From Betaproteobacteria bacterium (GTDB lineage: Bacteria > Pseudomonadota > Gammaproteobacteria > Burkholderiales > SG8-39), in contig JAJDOG010000087.1 of assembly GCA_022340285.1 (NCBI GenBank), positions 1-64,000 of the forward strand: a stretch of 64,000 nucleotides of DNA, given 5' to 3'. Positions 53,713-62,546 of this stretch are shown here, one piece after another. Numbering within the stretch: position 1 is the first letter of the stretch; every line of letters begins with the position of its first letter. Both the position numbers and the translations under genes were made by a program. The notes beneath the pieces are model-generated. The model did no database searches. It was not told the origin of the DNA and saw only the letters and a list, made by a program, of their open reading frames with translations.

Positions 53713-54507
53713 TTACTGCACGATCTGGTCGAGCAACTTTTGCGACTCAGTCTTGTACTGCTCCTCGGAGATGAGTCCCTGCGTCTGCAATGACTTCAGC
53801 TCCTTCAGCTTGGCTACCGCGGCGGACTCCGTTGCGCTCACCGCCGGCGCCGTAGCCGGCGCAGCGGTGTGCACCACCGTCACCGTGGACGGCGGGGGCG
53901 TGTAGTACGCATGGGCCGCTGCCGCACCCGCCGCCGCACCGGCCGCCGCCGCCGCGCTGCCCCAAACTACTGTGCGACGTGCAGTTCGCCGGGCCACGCC
54001 GGCGAACGAGAGCGGCGTGAAGGGCAGACCGATGATGTCGATGAAGAGCGAAGCTGGACCAGCATCCCTGGGGGGTAGCTTGCCCGAGATCACGGTGACG
54101 TCGTAGGTGAGATCGTTGCCGCTCAACCGGGGATTACGCAGCGTCACGACGACCTCGGATAGGTCGTCCCTGCCCTTCTGGAATGTCGAGAGCGTCGCGT
54201 TCGGCGGGTCCTTGTGGAAGCTTTCGGGGCCTGCCTTCCAGAAGTCCAGGTACTCGGCCATGCGATAGTGGCCGGCGATTCGCAGCGGCCGGTCGGCGAA
54301 GAAGAGCGTTGTCGGGCCGACGCCCTTGAGCGTGAGCGTGCGTCCGCCGTCTCCGATTTCCACGCCGGCCGCGTTTTGTACGAAGAGCAGCTCGGCCATC
54401 ACGGGGGCCGCGGCGGGCACCTCTACGGCCATCGCTGCCGGCGGGATGAACACAGTCGTTGCCCCCATCGCCACGGCGACGAGGAGGGTTCGAAATTCGC
54501 GCTTCAT
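53713..54507 (-). CDS. exported protein with C-terminal SHOCT-like domain, paralogue of the next gene
   Basis: The protein has 264 residues. A signal peptide (ending AAMA) is followed by a domain shared with the protein at 54589-55110: ELLFVQNAAG, TTLFFADRPLRIAGHYR, LFIDIIGLPFTPLSFAGVARRTA. A low-complexity Ala/Gly stretch and then a SHOCT-type helix pair (LKELKSLQTQGLISEEQYKT) close the protein. The family name is not known to me. Export and repetition in tandem suggest an envelope role in this cluster. Confidence 0.75.
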   Translation of the reverse strand: MKREFRTLLVAVAMGATTVFIPPAAMAVEVPAAAPVMAELLFVQNAAGVEIGDGGRTLTLKGVGPTTLFFADRPLRIAGHYRMAEYLDFWKAGPESFHKDPPNATLSTFQKGRDDLSEVVVTLRNPRLSGNDLTYDVTVISGKLPPRDAGPASLFIDIIGLPFTPLSFAGVARRTARRTVVWGSAAAAAGAAAGAAAAHAYYTPPPSTVTVVHTAAPATAPAVSATESAAVAKLKELKSLQTQGLISEEQYKTESQKLLDQIVQ

Positions 54508-54588
54508 GATTGGGGCTCCTTCAAGTCGAGGGTTATTGCAGACGTATTGGACCGGTACCGGACGCGAGCGCGCGACCGAGGCCCTGCA

Positions 54589-55110
54589 CTAGCGTCGCCA
54601 GTAGACTCGCCGCCGATATGCGGTGCGGCGTGCTACGCCGGCATAGGACATTGGCGTGAGCGGCATGCCGATGACGTCGATGAAGAGCGACACGGGCCCA
54701 CCGCTGGCGGGCATCTTGCCCTCGAGGACTTTCACGTCGTACGAGAGGTCTTCGCCGTCGAGCGCCGGGCTGGCCAGCGTCAAGACGGTGTCGGCAACGT
54801 ACTTGTCCGGCTCCAGGATCGACAGGTTGGCGTTGGGGTTGTCCTTGGCGAAGCTATTCTTGCCATCGCTCCAGAACGGCACGAAGTCTCGGGTACGCAT
54901 GTTGCCCGCGATCCGTTCGGGCCGGTCGGTAAAGAAGATCGTGACCGGACTGACCCCCCGCAACGTCAGCTTGCCCTTGTCGAAGGTCATGGACTTCGCG
55001 TTCTGCACGAACAGGAAGTCGCCTTGCTTCGCTTGCGCGAGCGCGGTCCTGAGGGGAGCTGCCGTGGCAGCGAGGGCCGCGGCGGCGATGAAACTGCGTC
55101 GACTTGTCAT
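54589..55110 (-). CDS. exported protein, shorter paralogue of the preceding family
   Basis: The protein has 173 residues from the ATG at 55110. A Tat-like N-terminus (MTSRRSFIAAAALAATAAP) leads to a domain homologous to the one at 53713-54507: DFLFVQNAKSM, TIFFTDRPERIAGNM, LFIDVIGMPLTPMSYAGVARRTA. It ends there, without the SHOCT extension. The pair arose by tandem duplication. Function unknown. Confidence 0.75.
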   Translation of the reverse strand: MTSRRSFIAAAALAATAAPLRTALAQAKQGDFLFVQNAKSMTFDKGKLTLRGVSPVTIFFTDRPERIAGNMRTRDFVPFWSDGKNSFAKDNPNANLSILEPDKYVADTVLTLASPALDGEDLSYDVKVLEGKMPASGGPVSLFIDVIGMPLTPMSYAGVARRTAYRRRVYWRR

Positions 55111-55175
55111 GGTGGTGTTCCTTGGTACGTGAAAGACGGTACCGGCGGCGCACGCCGCCCAGTCGGTGCCGGTCC

Positions 55176-55307
55176 TCAAGGCTTCTTGTCCTCGAACGGG
55201 ATCTCGGCGTCCTTCTCGAAGCGCGCCTTGCGCTTGCGGCCGAACGCCCAGATCACGACGCCGACGAACGCGGCGATGAGGATCAGCAGGTAGATTGTCG
55301 TTTCCAT
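55176..55307 (-). CDS. CcoQ/FixQ-like small membrane protein
   Basis: This 43-residue protein starts at the ATG at 55307 with a single membrane helix (IYLLILIAAFVGVVIWAF) followed by a charged tail GRKRKARFEKDAEIPFED. This is the shape and sequence style of CcoQ, the small subunit of cbb3 oxidase, but no cbb3 oxidase gene is nearby. It might be a stray copy or an unrelated one-helix protein of the same shape. Confidence 0.6.
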   Translation of the reverse strand: METTIYLLILIAAFVGVVIWAFGRKRKARFEKDAEIPFEDKKP

Positions 55308-55340
55308 GTGAGACTCCGCGTAGCAAGGCCACCGGCATCG

Positions 55341-56240
55341 TCACTTGCCCAGAAAACGCTCGCGCAGCGCCTGCTGTCCCGCGGCGTCAATACCCAGGCC
55401 CTCGGAGAAGTACCTCTCGATGGATCCGTACTGCTTCTGCATCTCGTCGAGAGACGCCTCCAGGTACTCGGGCTTGACCCCGAGCACGGCCAGCGCGATC
55501 GAGCGCTCGCCGCCGCCCGCAACGAAGGCGTCGATGGCGTGCTGGAATTGCGGCAGCGTGTAGTCGTTGGTGCGCATGTAGTCAGCCATCACCGTCTCCT
55601 TCGGCACCCCGAGCAACGTCAGCAGCGCGGCCGCCGCCCAGCCGGTGCGGTCCTTGCCGGTCGTGCAATGGAACACGCCCGGCGCCATCTGCGGATTGGT
55701 GAGATCCAGGAACAGCGTGCGGTAGGACTGCTTCGCACTCGGGAGCGTGATGAACGCGCGGTAGACCTGCATGAACATCGCCTCGATCTTGCCGCCGCCG
55801 AGCACCACGTTGGCCTTCTTCGGCCGGTGGAGCAACGCTTCGAGCTCCGCGGCGGCGCTTCCCTTCTCGTCCGCCAGCACGTTCAGCAGGTGGTACTTGA
55901 CGCCGGAGGGGATCTCGTCGGGCATGGCCTTGACCTCGGCGGCGGTGCGCAGGTCGTAGTCGTTCTTCAGCGCGAGCAGTTCCAGCTTCTTGATCTCCTC
56001 GGTGCTCATCGGGTTGAAGGTGTCGGAACGGTAGGCGATTCCGCGCGCGACCGTCTTGCCGTCGCGCGTCTTGTAGCCGCCGACGTCGCGCAGGTTGGGC
56101 ACCGTCGGCATGCCGAGCGCAAGGCCCAGGCTCTGGCCCGGTGCGAGCATCGGCAGCGTGCCGGCAGGGGTCTGCGCGTGGGCCGTGGGCATCAGCAGCG
56201 CGCCAGCGGCAAGGATCATGCGAGTCAGCGTGCGTCGCAT
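55341..56240 (-). CDS. exported tyrosine phosphatase (DSP/LpeA-like family)
   Basis: The protein has 299 residues. A signal peptide (core MILAAGALLMPTAHA) precedes NLRDVGGYKTRDG, the family opening, and the phosphatase loop HCTTGKDRTG with its nucleophilic cysteine. YDLRT and DYMRTND are also conserved in this group (Y_phosphatase3). It would dephosphorylate protein tyrosine or inositide-type substrates in the periplasm. It lies 22 bases after the DUF1254 gene. Confidence 0.87.
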   Translation of the reverse strand: MRRTLTRMILAAGALLMPTAHAQTPAGTLPMLAPGQSLGLALGMPTVPNLRDVGGYKTRDGKTVARGIAYRSDTFNPMSTEEIKKLELLALKNDYDLRTAAEVKAMPDEIPSGVKYHLLNVLADEKGSAAAELEALLHRPKKANVVLGGGKIEAMFMQVYRAFITLPSAKQSYRTLFLDLTNPQMAPGVFHCTTGKDRTGWAAAALLTLLGVPKETVMADYMRTNDYTLPQFQHAIDAFVAGGGERSIALAVLGVKPEYLEASLDEMQKQYGSIERYFSEGLGIDAAGQQALRERFLGK

Positions 56241-56262
56241 TGCGTGGGGCTCCTATGCTGCG

Positions 56263-57807
56263 TCACGGCTGCAGTTCGATTTCCCCCGGCCGCCAGGTCT
56301 TGTTGAACCAGGGCTCGAGCGGGCCATACAACCGCAAGATCGTGAACCAGGCTTCGCCCGGAATCGTCTGCACCCAGTTGTTCTGCTTGCCGGCCGGCGC
56401 CTTCGGGCCGAAGTACAGGTCTACCGAACCGTCGGCGTTCTTCTGCAGACTCTTGCTCTGGCTGCTCAGGCTCGGAAACTGCTGGTCCGTCTGCACCATC
56501 GAGCGGGTCTGCGCGCTGTAGACGATGACCGACCAGAAATCCTTGGCCGGAACGTTCGGCGGCAGGCGCAGCTTGTAGTTCTTGCCGCCGTCAAGTGGAT
56601 TGTTGTTCGCGTCCACCGCGGTCCACGGGTAGATCGAGCCTTCGCCAACGATCTTTGTGTCCATCGCCGGCGTCACGCCGGTGGCGATGTAGAAGAAGAA
56701 GGCCGCTGCGTCGAGATTGGCCACGCCCGGCTGCCATTCGAACCGGTAGCCGCCGACGAACGGCAGCCGCCAGTGCGCGTTGTCGTAGTAGTAGCCCTCC
56801 CGGCCCCGGAACCGGAACGCCATTGCCCGTGCGCTCGCCGCGCCGGCCGCGGCGGCTTCGGTGAGGATCTTCTTCATCCGCTCGTCGGGCGCGAAGGGCT
56901 TGCCCTTCTGGATGCCGATCGAAGCCCAGAATCCAAGTGTCGTCGGATCGATCTCGTTGGTGGGCTCCTCCTGCACCACTTGGTTCAGCATTTCCCAGAA
57001 GCGAAAGTCGTCCGGTCCGACCATGTTGAACGGCTTGCCCGACATGTTCACAAACTGCAGCTGCGGCGGGTTGGACGCCTGTCCGAGCGGGTAGATCTTG
57101 GTGAACTTCTTGACCGCGTCGACGCCCGGCTTCGGATCGCCCTTGACGAGAAAGCTGCGCCACGGGATCCAGACGCTGTAGGTCGCCGGCCGGACAACGA
57201 AGTAGCCCTTCGGAACCTCGCCCTTGTGCCCAGGCGGCAGCAGCAGGTACTTGCCGCCCTTGCCCTTGTCCGGCCCGGTGATACCGACGTCGCCCACCCA
57301 GCGGTACCACATGTCGTTGATAAGCCCCAGCACCTTCGGCGGCACTTCGAGCACCAGCGGGCCTTTGCGCAGGTCCAGCCAGAACCAGGTGTAGGGCGTG
57401 TTGTCGTTGGCCGTCAGCTCGATCGTGCGCGAATCCACCAGTTGTTCCCAGATCGGCACGGTCCGGTTCACCGGGCCTACCGACAGGATCGCGTTGCGGT
57501 TGGCGAGTTGGTTCACCGGCGGCAGCGCCAGCAGGTAGGCCTGCACGGCGCGCTGGAAGTCCAGGTTGTCGAAGATCTTTTCCGTGCTGGCCAGGTCCGG
57601 CACGCCGCCGTCGAACTTCAGAGAGCCAAAGCGGGTATCGACCTGCGCGGGCGCGGCGATCCCGGCGGGCAAAGGGGTCGAGAACTTGTACTGCGGGTTG
57701 GCCGGCGGGCCACTCAGGGACTGCGCCATCGCCGGCGTTGCCGCCAGCGCTGTCGCGGTCAGCAGCGCCGGAACCAGCAACGAATTCGGCCATGCTCTCT
57801 TCAGCAT
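56263..57807 (-). CDS. exported DUF1254/DUF1214 family protein
   Basis: The protein has 514 residues. A signal peptide (core LLVPALLTATALAATPAMA) is followed by a DUF1254 half (FDNLDFQRAVQAYLLALP, NRTVPIWEQLVDS) and a DUF1214 half (PAKDFWSVIVYSAQTRSM, TIPGEAWFTILRLYGPLEPW). The biochemical function of the family is not established; related proteins are often near sulfatases and regulators, as here. The start MLKRAWPN is chosen because the signal peptide follows at once. Confidence 0.85.
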   Translation of the reverse strand: MLKRAWPNSLLVPALLTATALAATPAMAQSLSGPPANPQYKFSTPLPAGIAAPAQVDTRFGSLKFDGGVPDLASTEKIFDNLDFQRAVQAYLLALPPVNQLANRNAILSVGPVNRTVPIWEQLVDSRTIELTANDNTPYTWFWLDLRKGPLVLEVPPKVLGLINDMWYRWVGDVGITGPDKGKGGKYLLLPPGHKGEVPKGYFVVRPATYSVWIPWRSFLVKGDPKPGVDAVKKFTKIYPLGQASNPPQLQFVNMSGKPFNMVGPDDFRFWEMLNQVVQEEPTNEIDPTTLGFWASIGIQKGKPFAPDERMKKILTEAAAAGAASARAMAFRFRGREGYYYDNAHWRLPFVGGYRFEWQPGVANLDAAAFFFYIATGVTPAMDTKIVGEGSIYPWTAVDANNNPLDGGKNYKLRLPPNVPAKDFWSVIVYSAQTRSMVQTDQQFPSLSSQSKSLQKNADGSVDLYFGPKAPAGKQNNWVQTIPGEAWFTILRLYGPLEPWFNKTWRPGEIELQP

Positions 57808-57910
57808 TGTCCTGAACCTTTCGCGTTCACGTTCGCAGGGACGGTGGAAAAGAAATGAAATGGCGGGCCGCCCCGAAGACCGGCCCACACATTCCACGGC
57901 CGCAACGCCG

Positions 57911-60505
57911 CTATTGCCGGCCCATTTCGACTTTCTTCATGCCCTCTTCGAGCTTCTTGATGTCCGCGGGCGACAGCTGCGGCCGGTCGATCCTGATCGT
58001 CAGCTTGTTGAACTTCGCCGTCAGCGGGAACGGCGGCTTGTAGTCCGCGTCGTCGATTCCGGTGATGGTGTCGGAGCCGATGTCAAAGCTTTCGTCCCAC
58101 TGCAGGATGATCGGGATCGTCCGCTCCATCTTCTTCGTCTGAACCGCCTTGCCGTCCACGATCAGCGTGCCGGTCCCCGAGCGGCCGATGCCGGAGAAGT
58201 TGTTGTACGCCATGGTGCCGACGCCGAGGCCGTCATACTTGAAGTCGAACGCGATGGTGTGTCTGCCGGGAGCGAGCGCCTCCGGGGCCTCCCACCTGAC
58301 CCATTCGAGGTTCAGCAGGTTCCAGTTGAATACCGGCTTGCCCTTGAGCAGGTAGAAGCCCCATCCCGCAAAGCGTCCGCCGGACGTCGCGATCATGCCC
58401 TCCGCGCCGCCCTGCGGCACGGTGATGTCCGCGGTGAGGGTGTAGGAGGTGTCGAGCAGGTAAGGTGCATCGCCCTGCGGCACGCCGGTCATCGGCCTCG
58501 TGTAGGTCAACTCCGTGAGCCCTGCAGTGAGGCTCGGGCGCGCCGCGGCGACCCGGGCGCCCACCGAGGCGTCCAGCGGGAAGACCTGGTACTTCTTCGC
58601 CTCCTCGACGAACATCTTTCGCATCTCCGCGACCTTGTCCGGATGCTGGGCGGCGATGTCCTCGGACTGGTTCCAGCTCTTGCTCAGGTCGTAGAGCTGG
58701 AAGATCTGGTTGTTGAGCGGGTCCGGGTTGGCCGGGCTGAAGGCGTCCCAGGGCGTCCGGTTGACCTTGGTGGAGAGCAACCAGCCATCGTGGTAGAGCG
58801 CCCACTGGCCCATCATCTCGAAGTACTGCGTCAAGTGCCGCGACGGCATCTTGGCATTCGCGGCGTCGAAGGTGTAGGCGAAGCTGGTGCCCTCGATGGG
58901 TTTCTGCTTGATGCCGTCCACGTATTCCGGCGCCGGGATGCCGGTGACCTCGAGCAGCGTGGGCGTGACGTCGATAAAGTGCATGAACTGGTCGCGCAGG
59001 CCGCCCTTGTCCTTGATGCGCGCCGGCCACGAGATGACCATGTTCTGGTTGACGCCGCCGAGCCGGGACGCGTTCTGCTTGAACCAGTCGAACGGCGTGT
59101 CGAACGCCCACGACCAGCCGGCCGACATGTGGTTGTAGGCGAACTCCGTGCCCCAGGCGTCGTAGTACTTCATCTGCACGTCCACCGGCGGACGGACGCC
59201 GTTGAAGAACGCGACCTCGCTGAACGTCCCCTCGGGTCCACCCTCGGCGCTGGTGCCGTTGTCGCCGTTGATGTAGATGATCAGCGTGTTGTCGAGCTTG
59301 CCCAGGTCCTCGAACGCCTGGATCACCCGGCCGATCTCGTGGTCGTTGTAGGCCACGTAGGCGGCGAACACCTCGACCTGCCGGATGTACAGCTTCTTCG
59401 CCTCGGGCGAGAGCTTGTCCCACGGCGTCAGGATATCGGCCGGCCAGGGCGTGAGCTTCTGGTCCGGCGGAATCACCCCGAGCTTCTTCTGGTTCTCGAA
59501 GATGCGCTCGCGAAGCTTTTCGTAGCCGTCGTCGAAGAGATGCATGGCGTGGATCTTGTCCACCCATTCCTTGGTCGGGTGATGCGGCGCATGCGAGGAG
59601 CCGGGCACGTAATGGAGGAAGATCGGCTGGTTCGGATCGGTCTGGTGGATCCGGTACATCCAGTCGATGGCGTCGTCGGCCATCGCGGTGATCAGGTTCC
59701 AGGAGGGCTCCTTGCCGGTGACCGGCCAGATCGTCGCCTTGGGATCCGAGCGGTCCATCTTCAAGGTGCTCGGGTGATCGTTGAAGGGGTAGATCTGCGT
59801 CGTGTTGCGGAACAGGTTCGGCCCCCACTGGTTGGCGTCGCCGCCGACGAAACCGTAGAAGTAGTCGAAACCCAAGCCTGTCGGCCACTGGGTGAAGGGC
59901 CCCACCTGGCTGGCCTGGTAGGTCGGCGTGTTGTGGTCCTTGCCGAACCAGCTCGTTGCGTAGCCGTTGTCGCGCAGGATGCGGCCGATCGTCGCGTTGT
60001 CGACGCCGATGACGCTGTCGTAGCCCGGGAAGCCCGTAGCCTGCTCGGCGATCACGCCGAAGCCGACCGAGTGATGGTTGCGCCCGGTGATGAGCGCGGC
60101 CCGCGACGGCGAGCACAGCGAGGTGGACATGATCCGGTTGTAGCGCAGCCCATCCTTGGCGATGCGCTCCATCGTCGGGGTCGGGATGACGCCGCCGAAG
60201 ACGCTGTTGATCGCAAAGCCGGCGTCGTCGGTCATGATCAGCAGGATGTTGGGCGCGCCTTTGGGCGGCACCACGCGCGGCGGCCACCAGGATTTGGATT
60301 GCAGCGCATCGTCCTTGATCACGCCGGCAAACTTCGGCGCGGGCGGCGGGAGCTGGTTGCCCGGAATCGTCGTCGTGGCGCCCGGCGTGCCGAGCTGGCC
60401 GGTGACGACGACCGGCGCGGTCTGCTCCGCCTGGTTGGTGGTCGTGCAAGACACGAGCGTTGTGGCGACTGCGACAAGCCCCGCACCGATAAGCATGCGT
60501 TTCAT
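57911..60505 (-). CDS. arylsulfatase (formylglycine-dependent), lipoprotein
   Basis: The protein has 864 residues. A lipoprotein signal (VATTLVSC) anchors it to a membrane. The sulfatase core has NILLIMTDDAGF for metal binding, and the CxPSR motif SLCSPSRAALITGRNH whose cysteine becomes formylglycine. DHNTPTYQ, HYVPGSSHAPHHP and INGDNGTSAEGG follow. The C-terminal 200 residues form a beta-rich domain. It hydrolyses a sulfate ester outside the cytoplasm; the natural substrate is unknown. It is divergent from the AraC regulator and probably controlled by it. Confidence 0.9.
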   Translation of the reverse strand: MKRMLIGAGLVAVATTLVSCTTTNQAEQTAPVVVTGQLGTPGATTTIPGNQLPPPAPKFAGVIKDDALQSKSWWPPRVVPPKGAPNILLIMTDDAGFAINSVFGGVIPTPTMERIAKDGLRYNRIMSTSLCSPSRAALITGRNHHSVGFGVIAEQATGFPGYDSVIGVDNATIGRILRDNGYATSWFGKDHNTPTYQASQVGPFTQWPTGLGFDYFYGFVGGDANQWGPNLFRNTTQIYPFNDHPSTLKMDRSDPKATIWPVTGKEPSWNLITAMADDAIDWMYRIHQTDPNQPIFLHYVPGSSHAPHHPTKEWVDKIHAMHLFDDGYEKLRERIFENQKKLGVIPPDQKLTPWPADILTPWDKLSPEAKKLYIRQVEVFAAYVAYNDHEIGRVIQAFEDLGKLDNTLIIYINGDNGTSAEGGPEGTFSEVAFFNGVRPPVDVQMKYYDAWGTEFAYNHMSAGWSWAFDTPFDWFKQNASRLGGVNQNMVISWPARIKDKGGLRDQFMHFIDVTPTLLEVTGIPAPEYVDGIKQKPIEGTSFAYTFDAANAKMPSRHLTQYFEMMGQWALYHDGWLLSTKVNRTPWDAFSPANPDPLNNQIFQLYDLSKSWNQSEDIAAQHPDKVAEMRKMFVEEAKKYQVFPLDASVGARVAAARPSLTAGLTELTYTRPMTGVPQGDAPYLLDTSYTLTADITVPQGGAEGMIATSGGRFAGWGFYLLKGKPVFNWNLLNLEWVRWEAPEALAPGRHTIAFDFKYDGLGVGTMAYNNFSGIGRSGTGTLIVDGKAVQTKKMERTIPIILQWDESFDIGSDTITGIDDADYKPPFPLTAKFNKLTIRIDRPQLSPADIKKLEEGMKKVEMGRQ

Positions 60506-60684
60506 CAATGACCTCCGCGGTTGAGAATGAACCGGCAAAATCGAAACCCAGAGGCGCAGCCAGCAAAGCGCCCCGTTTGGTTTCTCGACGGAACGGAAAA
60601 AGTTTACTATGGGCGGGATGGCCCTTCTTCACAGTTGGGGCCAATCCACCACTGACTTGATCTATCGCAAGCGGCAGCCCCCCC
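60506..60684. other. divergent intergenic region, sulfatase cluster / AraC regulator
   Basis: These 179 bases should hold the promoters of both units and the site bound by the AraC protein. No clear repeat is apparent to me. Confidence 0.4.
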
Positions 60685-61761
60685 ATGGACCATCGCCCCG
60701 CGTTCGCGACGTCGCAAGACCTCTGGGTCAAGCCGCTACAGTGCATCCCCGACCTGCTCCGCGAGCTGGGCGCTCGACCACAAACGGTATTTCGCAGGGC
60801 CCAGATCAGCCCCCGGGTGCTGCTCGACCCCAAGAATCGCCTCGATTTCGTGCAGGTGGGCCGACTCCTTGTGGAGTGCGTCGTGGCGACCGGGTGCGAA
60901 CACTTCGGACTGCTTGTCGGCCAGCGTGCCGGCCCCGCTACCGCCGGGATCATTCACGAGCTGATGCCGTTCACGCGGACGCTCCGGTCGGCGCTCCACG
61001 CCTTGAGATCGCACCTCCATCTGCATGACCGCGGTGGTGTGTTGGCGCTGACCGAGCAGTCCAGGACGCTGGTTGAAGCTGCCTATATCGTCTTTCGTCC
61101 CAATACGCCCGGAGCCGGGCAGATCGGCGACGGCGCTCTTGCGATCCTGCTTCTGATGCTGCGCAGCCTGTTTGGCCCCGCCTGGAAACCCGTCGGGGTG
61201 ACGATTGCGCATCGCCGCCCGAGCGATACGAGGCCCTACCGTCGGTTCTTCAATGCGCCGATTTCGTTCGACGCCCCGCGGTCCGCCTTGCTCATACCGG
61301 CGGGCTTGCTCGACCGTCAGCTTCCGAGCGCAGACGCCCGGGCAGAGGCAGCGATCCGGGCGGCGATCGTAGATGCCGAGGCAGTGCGTCCGTTGTCACT
61401 CACGCTGCAAGTGAAGCGGCTCGTCAGTGCGATGCTGGCTGGCTTCGCGCCGTCCTTCCCGCAGATCGCATCGTCACTCGGGATGAGCGGGCGGACGTTG
61501 CGGCGGCGTCTGGCCGACGAAGGGACGACCGTCACAGCGATCCTGGACGAGACCAGGACCGAGCTCGCCCGGCAGCTGATCGTTGACACGCGGATGCCGA
61601 TTCACGAGATCGCCCAAACGCTCCACTACACCACGCCAGGAGCGTTCTCGCGGGCCTACCTGGGATGTACGGGCATCACTCCACGTTCGGCACGGAGGGC
61701 GGCATTGCGCGCGGCGACCATTGAGCGCCCGGAACGCCCGCGCCGCCCGCGACGTCGCTGA
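60685..61761 (+). CDS. AraC-family regulator with arabinose-binding-like (PF12625) N-terminal domain
   Basis: The protein has 358 residues. The N-terminal 190 residues are the domain found in OruR/ArgR-like AraC regulators (AQISPRVLLDPKNRLDF, FGLLVGQRAGP). Residues 250-345 are the double HTH (QIASSLGMSGRTLRRRLADEG, IHEIAQTLHYTTPGAFSRAY). It is divergent from the sulfatase gene and is the likely regulator of that cluster. The inducer is unknown. Confidence 0.88.
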   Translation: MDHRPAFATSQDLWVKPLQCIPDLLRELGARPQTVFRRAQISPRVLLDPKNRLDFVQVGRLLVECVVATGCEHFGLLVGQRAGPATAGIIHELMPFTRTLRSALHALRSHLHLHDRGGVLALTEQSRTLVEAAYIVFRPNTPGAGQIGDGALAILLLMLRSLFGPAWKPVGVTIAHRRPSDTRPYRRFFNAPISFDAPRSALLIPAGLLDRQLPSADARAEAAIRAAIVDAEAVRPLSLTLQVKRLVSAMLAGFAPSFPQIASSLGMSGRTLRRRLADEGTTVTAILDETRTELARQLIVDTRMPIHEIAQTLHYTTPGAFSRAYLGCTGITPRSARRAALRAATIERPERPRRPRRR

Positions 61762-61778
61762 TGGCCCTCGCGTCAAAG

Positions 61779-62546
61779 TCAGCGTTTCAGCCCGTTCGCG
61801 AGCATCTTCCGGCGCAGGAAGGCGATCTGGGTCGCGAGCGGCAGGTTCTTCGGACAGACGTCCTGGCACCCCACCAGCGACATGCAACCGAAGACACCCT
61901 CGTCGTCGCCGACCAGCTCGTAGTAGTCGTCATCGGACCGGTTGTCGCGCGGATCGAGGCGAAAGCGTGCGATCTTGTTGAGTCCCACCGCCCCCACGAA
62001 CCCGGGTCGCATGCGCAGCGTCCCGCACGCCCCGACGCAGCAGCCGCATTCGATGCACCGGTCGAGCTCGTAGACCTCCTCGGCGAGCGCCGGATCCATC
62101 CGCTCTTCCATCTTGTGCAGATCGACCCCGGCCTCGTTCATGTGCACCCAGGTCTCGAGGCGCTCGCTCATCGCGCGCATCCACTTGCCGGTGTTGACCG
62201 AGAGATCCCCGATGAGTTCGAAGACCGGCAACGGCGCGAGCGTGATCTCCGAACCGAACTGCGTCGTGAGTGTCCGGCACGCAAGCCCGGGGCGGCCGTT
62301 GATGACCATGGCGCAGCTCCCGCAGATGCCCGCCCGGCAGACGAAATCGAACTGCAGGGAAGGATCCTGTTTCTCCCTGATCTCCGACAGCGCCAGGAAG
62401 AGCGTCATGCCGTGCGCTTCCTCGATCTCGTAGGTCTGCACGCGCGGCTCGGTACCCGCCTCGCGCGGGTTGAAGCGCAGCACGTTGATGTGCAGCCGGC
62501 GTGGTGGTTCGTGGTCATTCGGTGCAACGGTCTGCGGTTCGCTCAT
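61779..62546 (-). CDS. frdB: fumarate reductase/succinate dehydrogenase iron-sulfur subunit, Wolinella (epsilon) type
   Basis: The protein has 255 residues. The [2Fe-2S] ligands are in [10 protein letters not shown] and LACRTL, the [4Fe-4S] ligands in [13 protein letters not shown], and the [3Fe-4S] ligands in [13 protein letters not shown]. The flanking text ([44 protein letters not shown]) follows the Wolinella succinogenes FrdB, as I remember it, much more closely than ordinary proteobacterial SdhB. It passes electrons between FrdA and the haem subunit. The start overlaps the frdA stop (ATGA). It is convergent with the AraC gene. Confidence 0.92.
   Translation of the reverse strand: MSEPQTVAPNDHEPPRRLHINVLRFNPREAGTEPRVQTYEIEEAHGMTLFLALSEIREKQDPSLQFDFVCRAGICGSCAMVINGRPGLACRTLTTQFGSEITLAPLPVFELIGDLSVNTGKWMRAMSERLETWVHMNEAGVDLHKMEERMDPALAEEVYELDRCIECGCCVGACGTLRMRPGFVGAVGLNKIARFRLDPRDNRSDDDYYELVGDDEGVFGCMSLVGCQDVCPKNLPLATQIAFLRRKMLANGLKR

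Noticed and set aside
51737-53905. A 722-codon plus-strand frame over the APC permease
   Set aside because: The product is Asp/His/Arg-rich shadow sequence; the minus strand encodes a clear twelve-helix permease.
57566-60953. Two very long open frames (981 codons plus strand, 906 codons minus strand) over the sulfatase gene
   Set aside because: The sulfatase frame has the lipoprotein signal and CxPSR motif; the others are low-complexity shadows.
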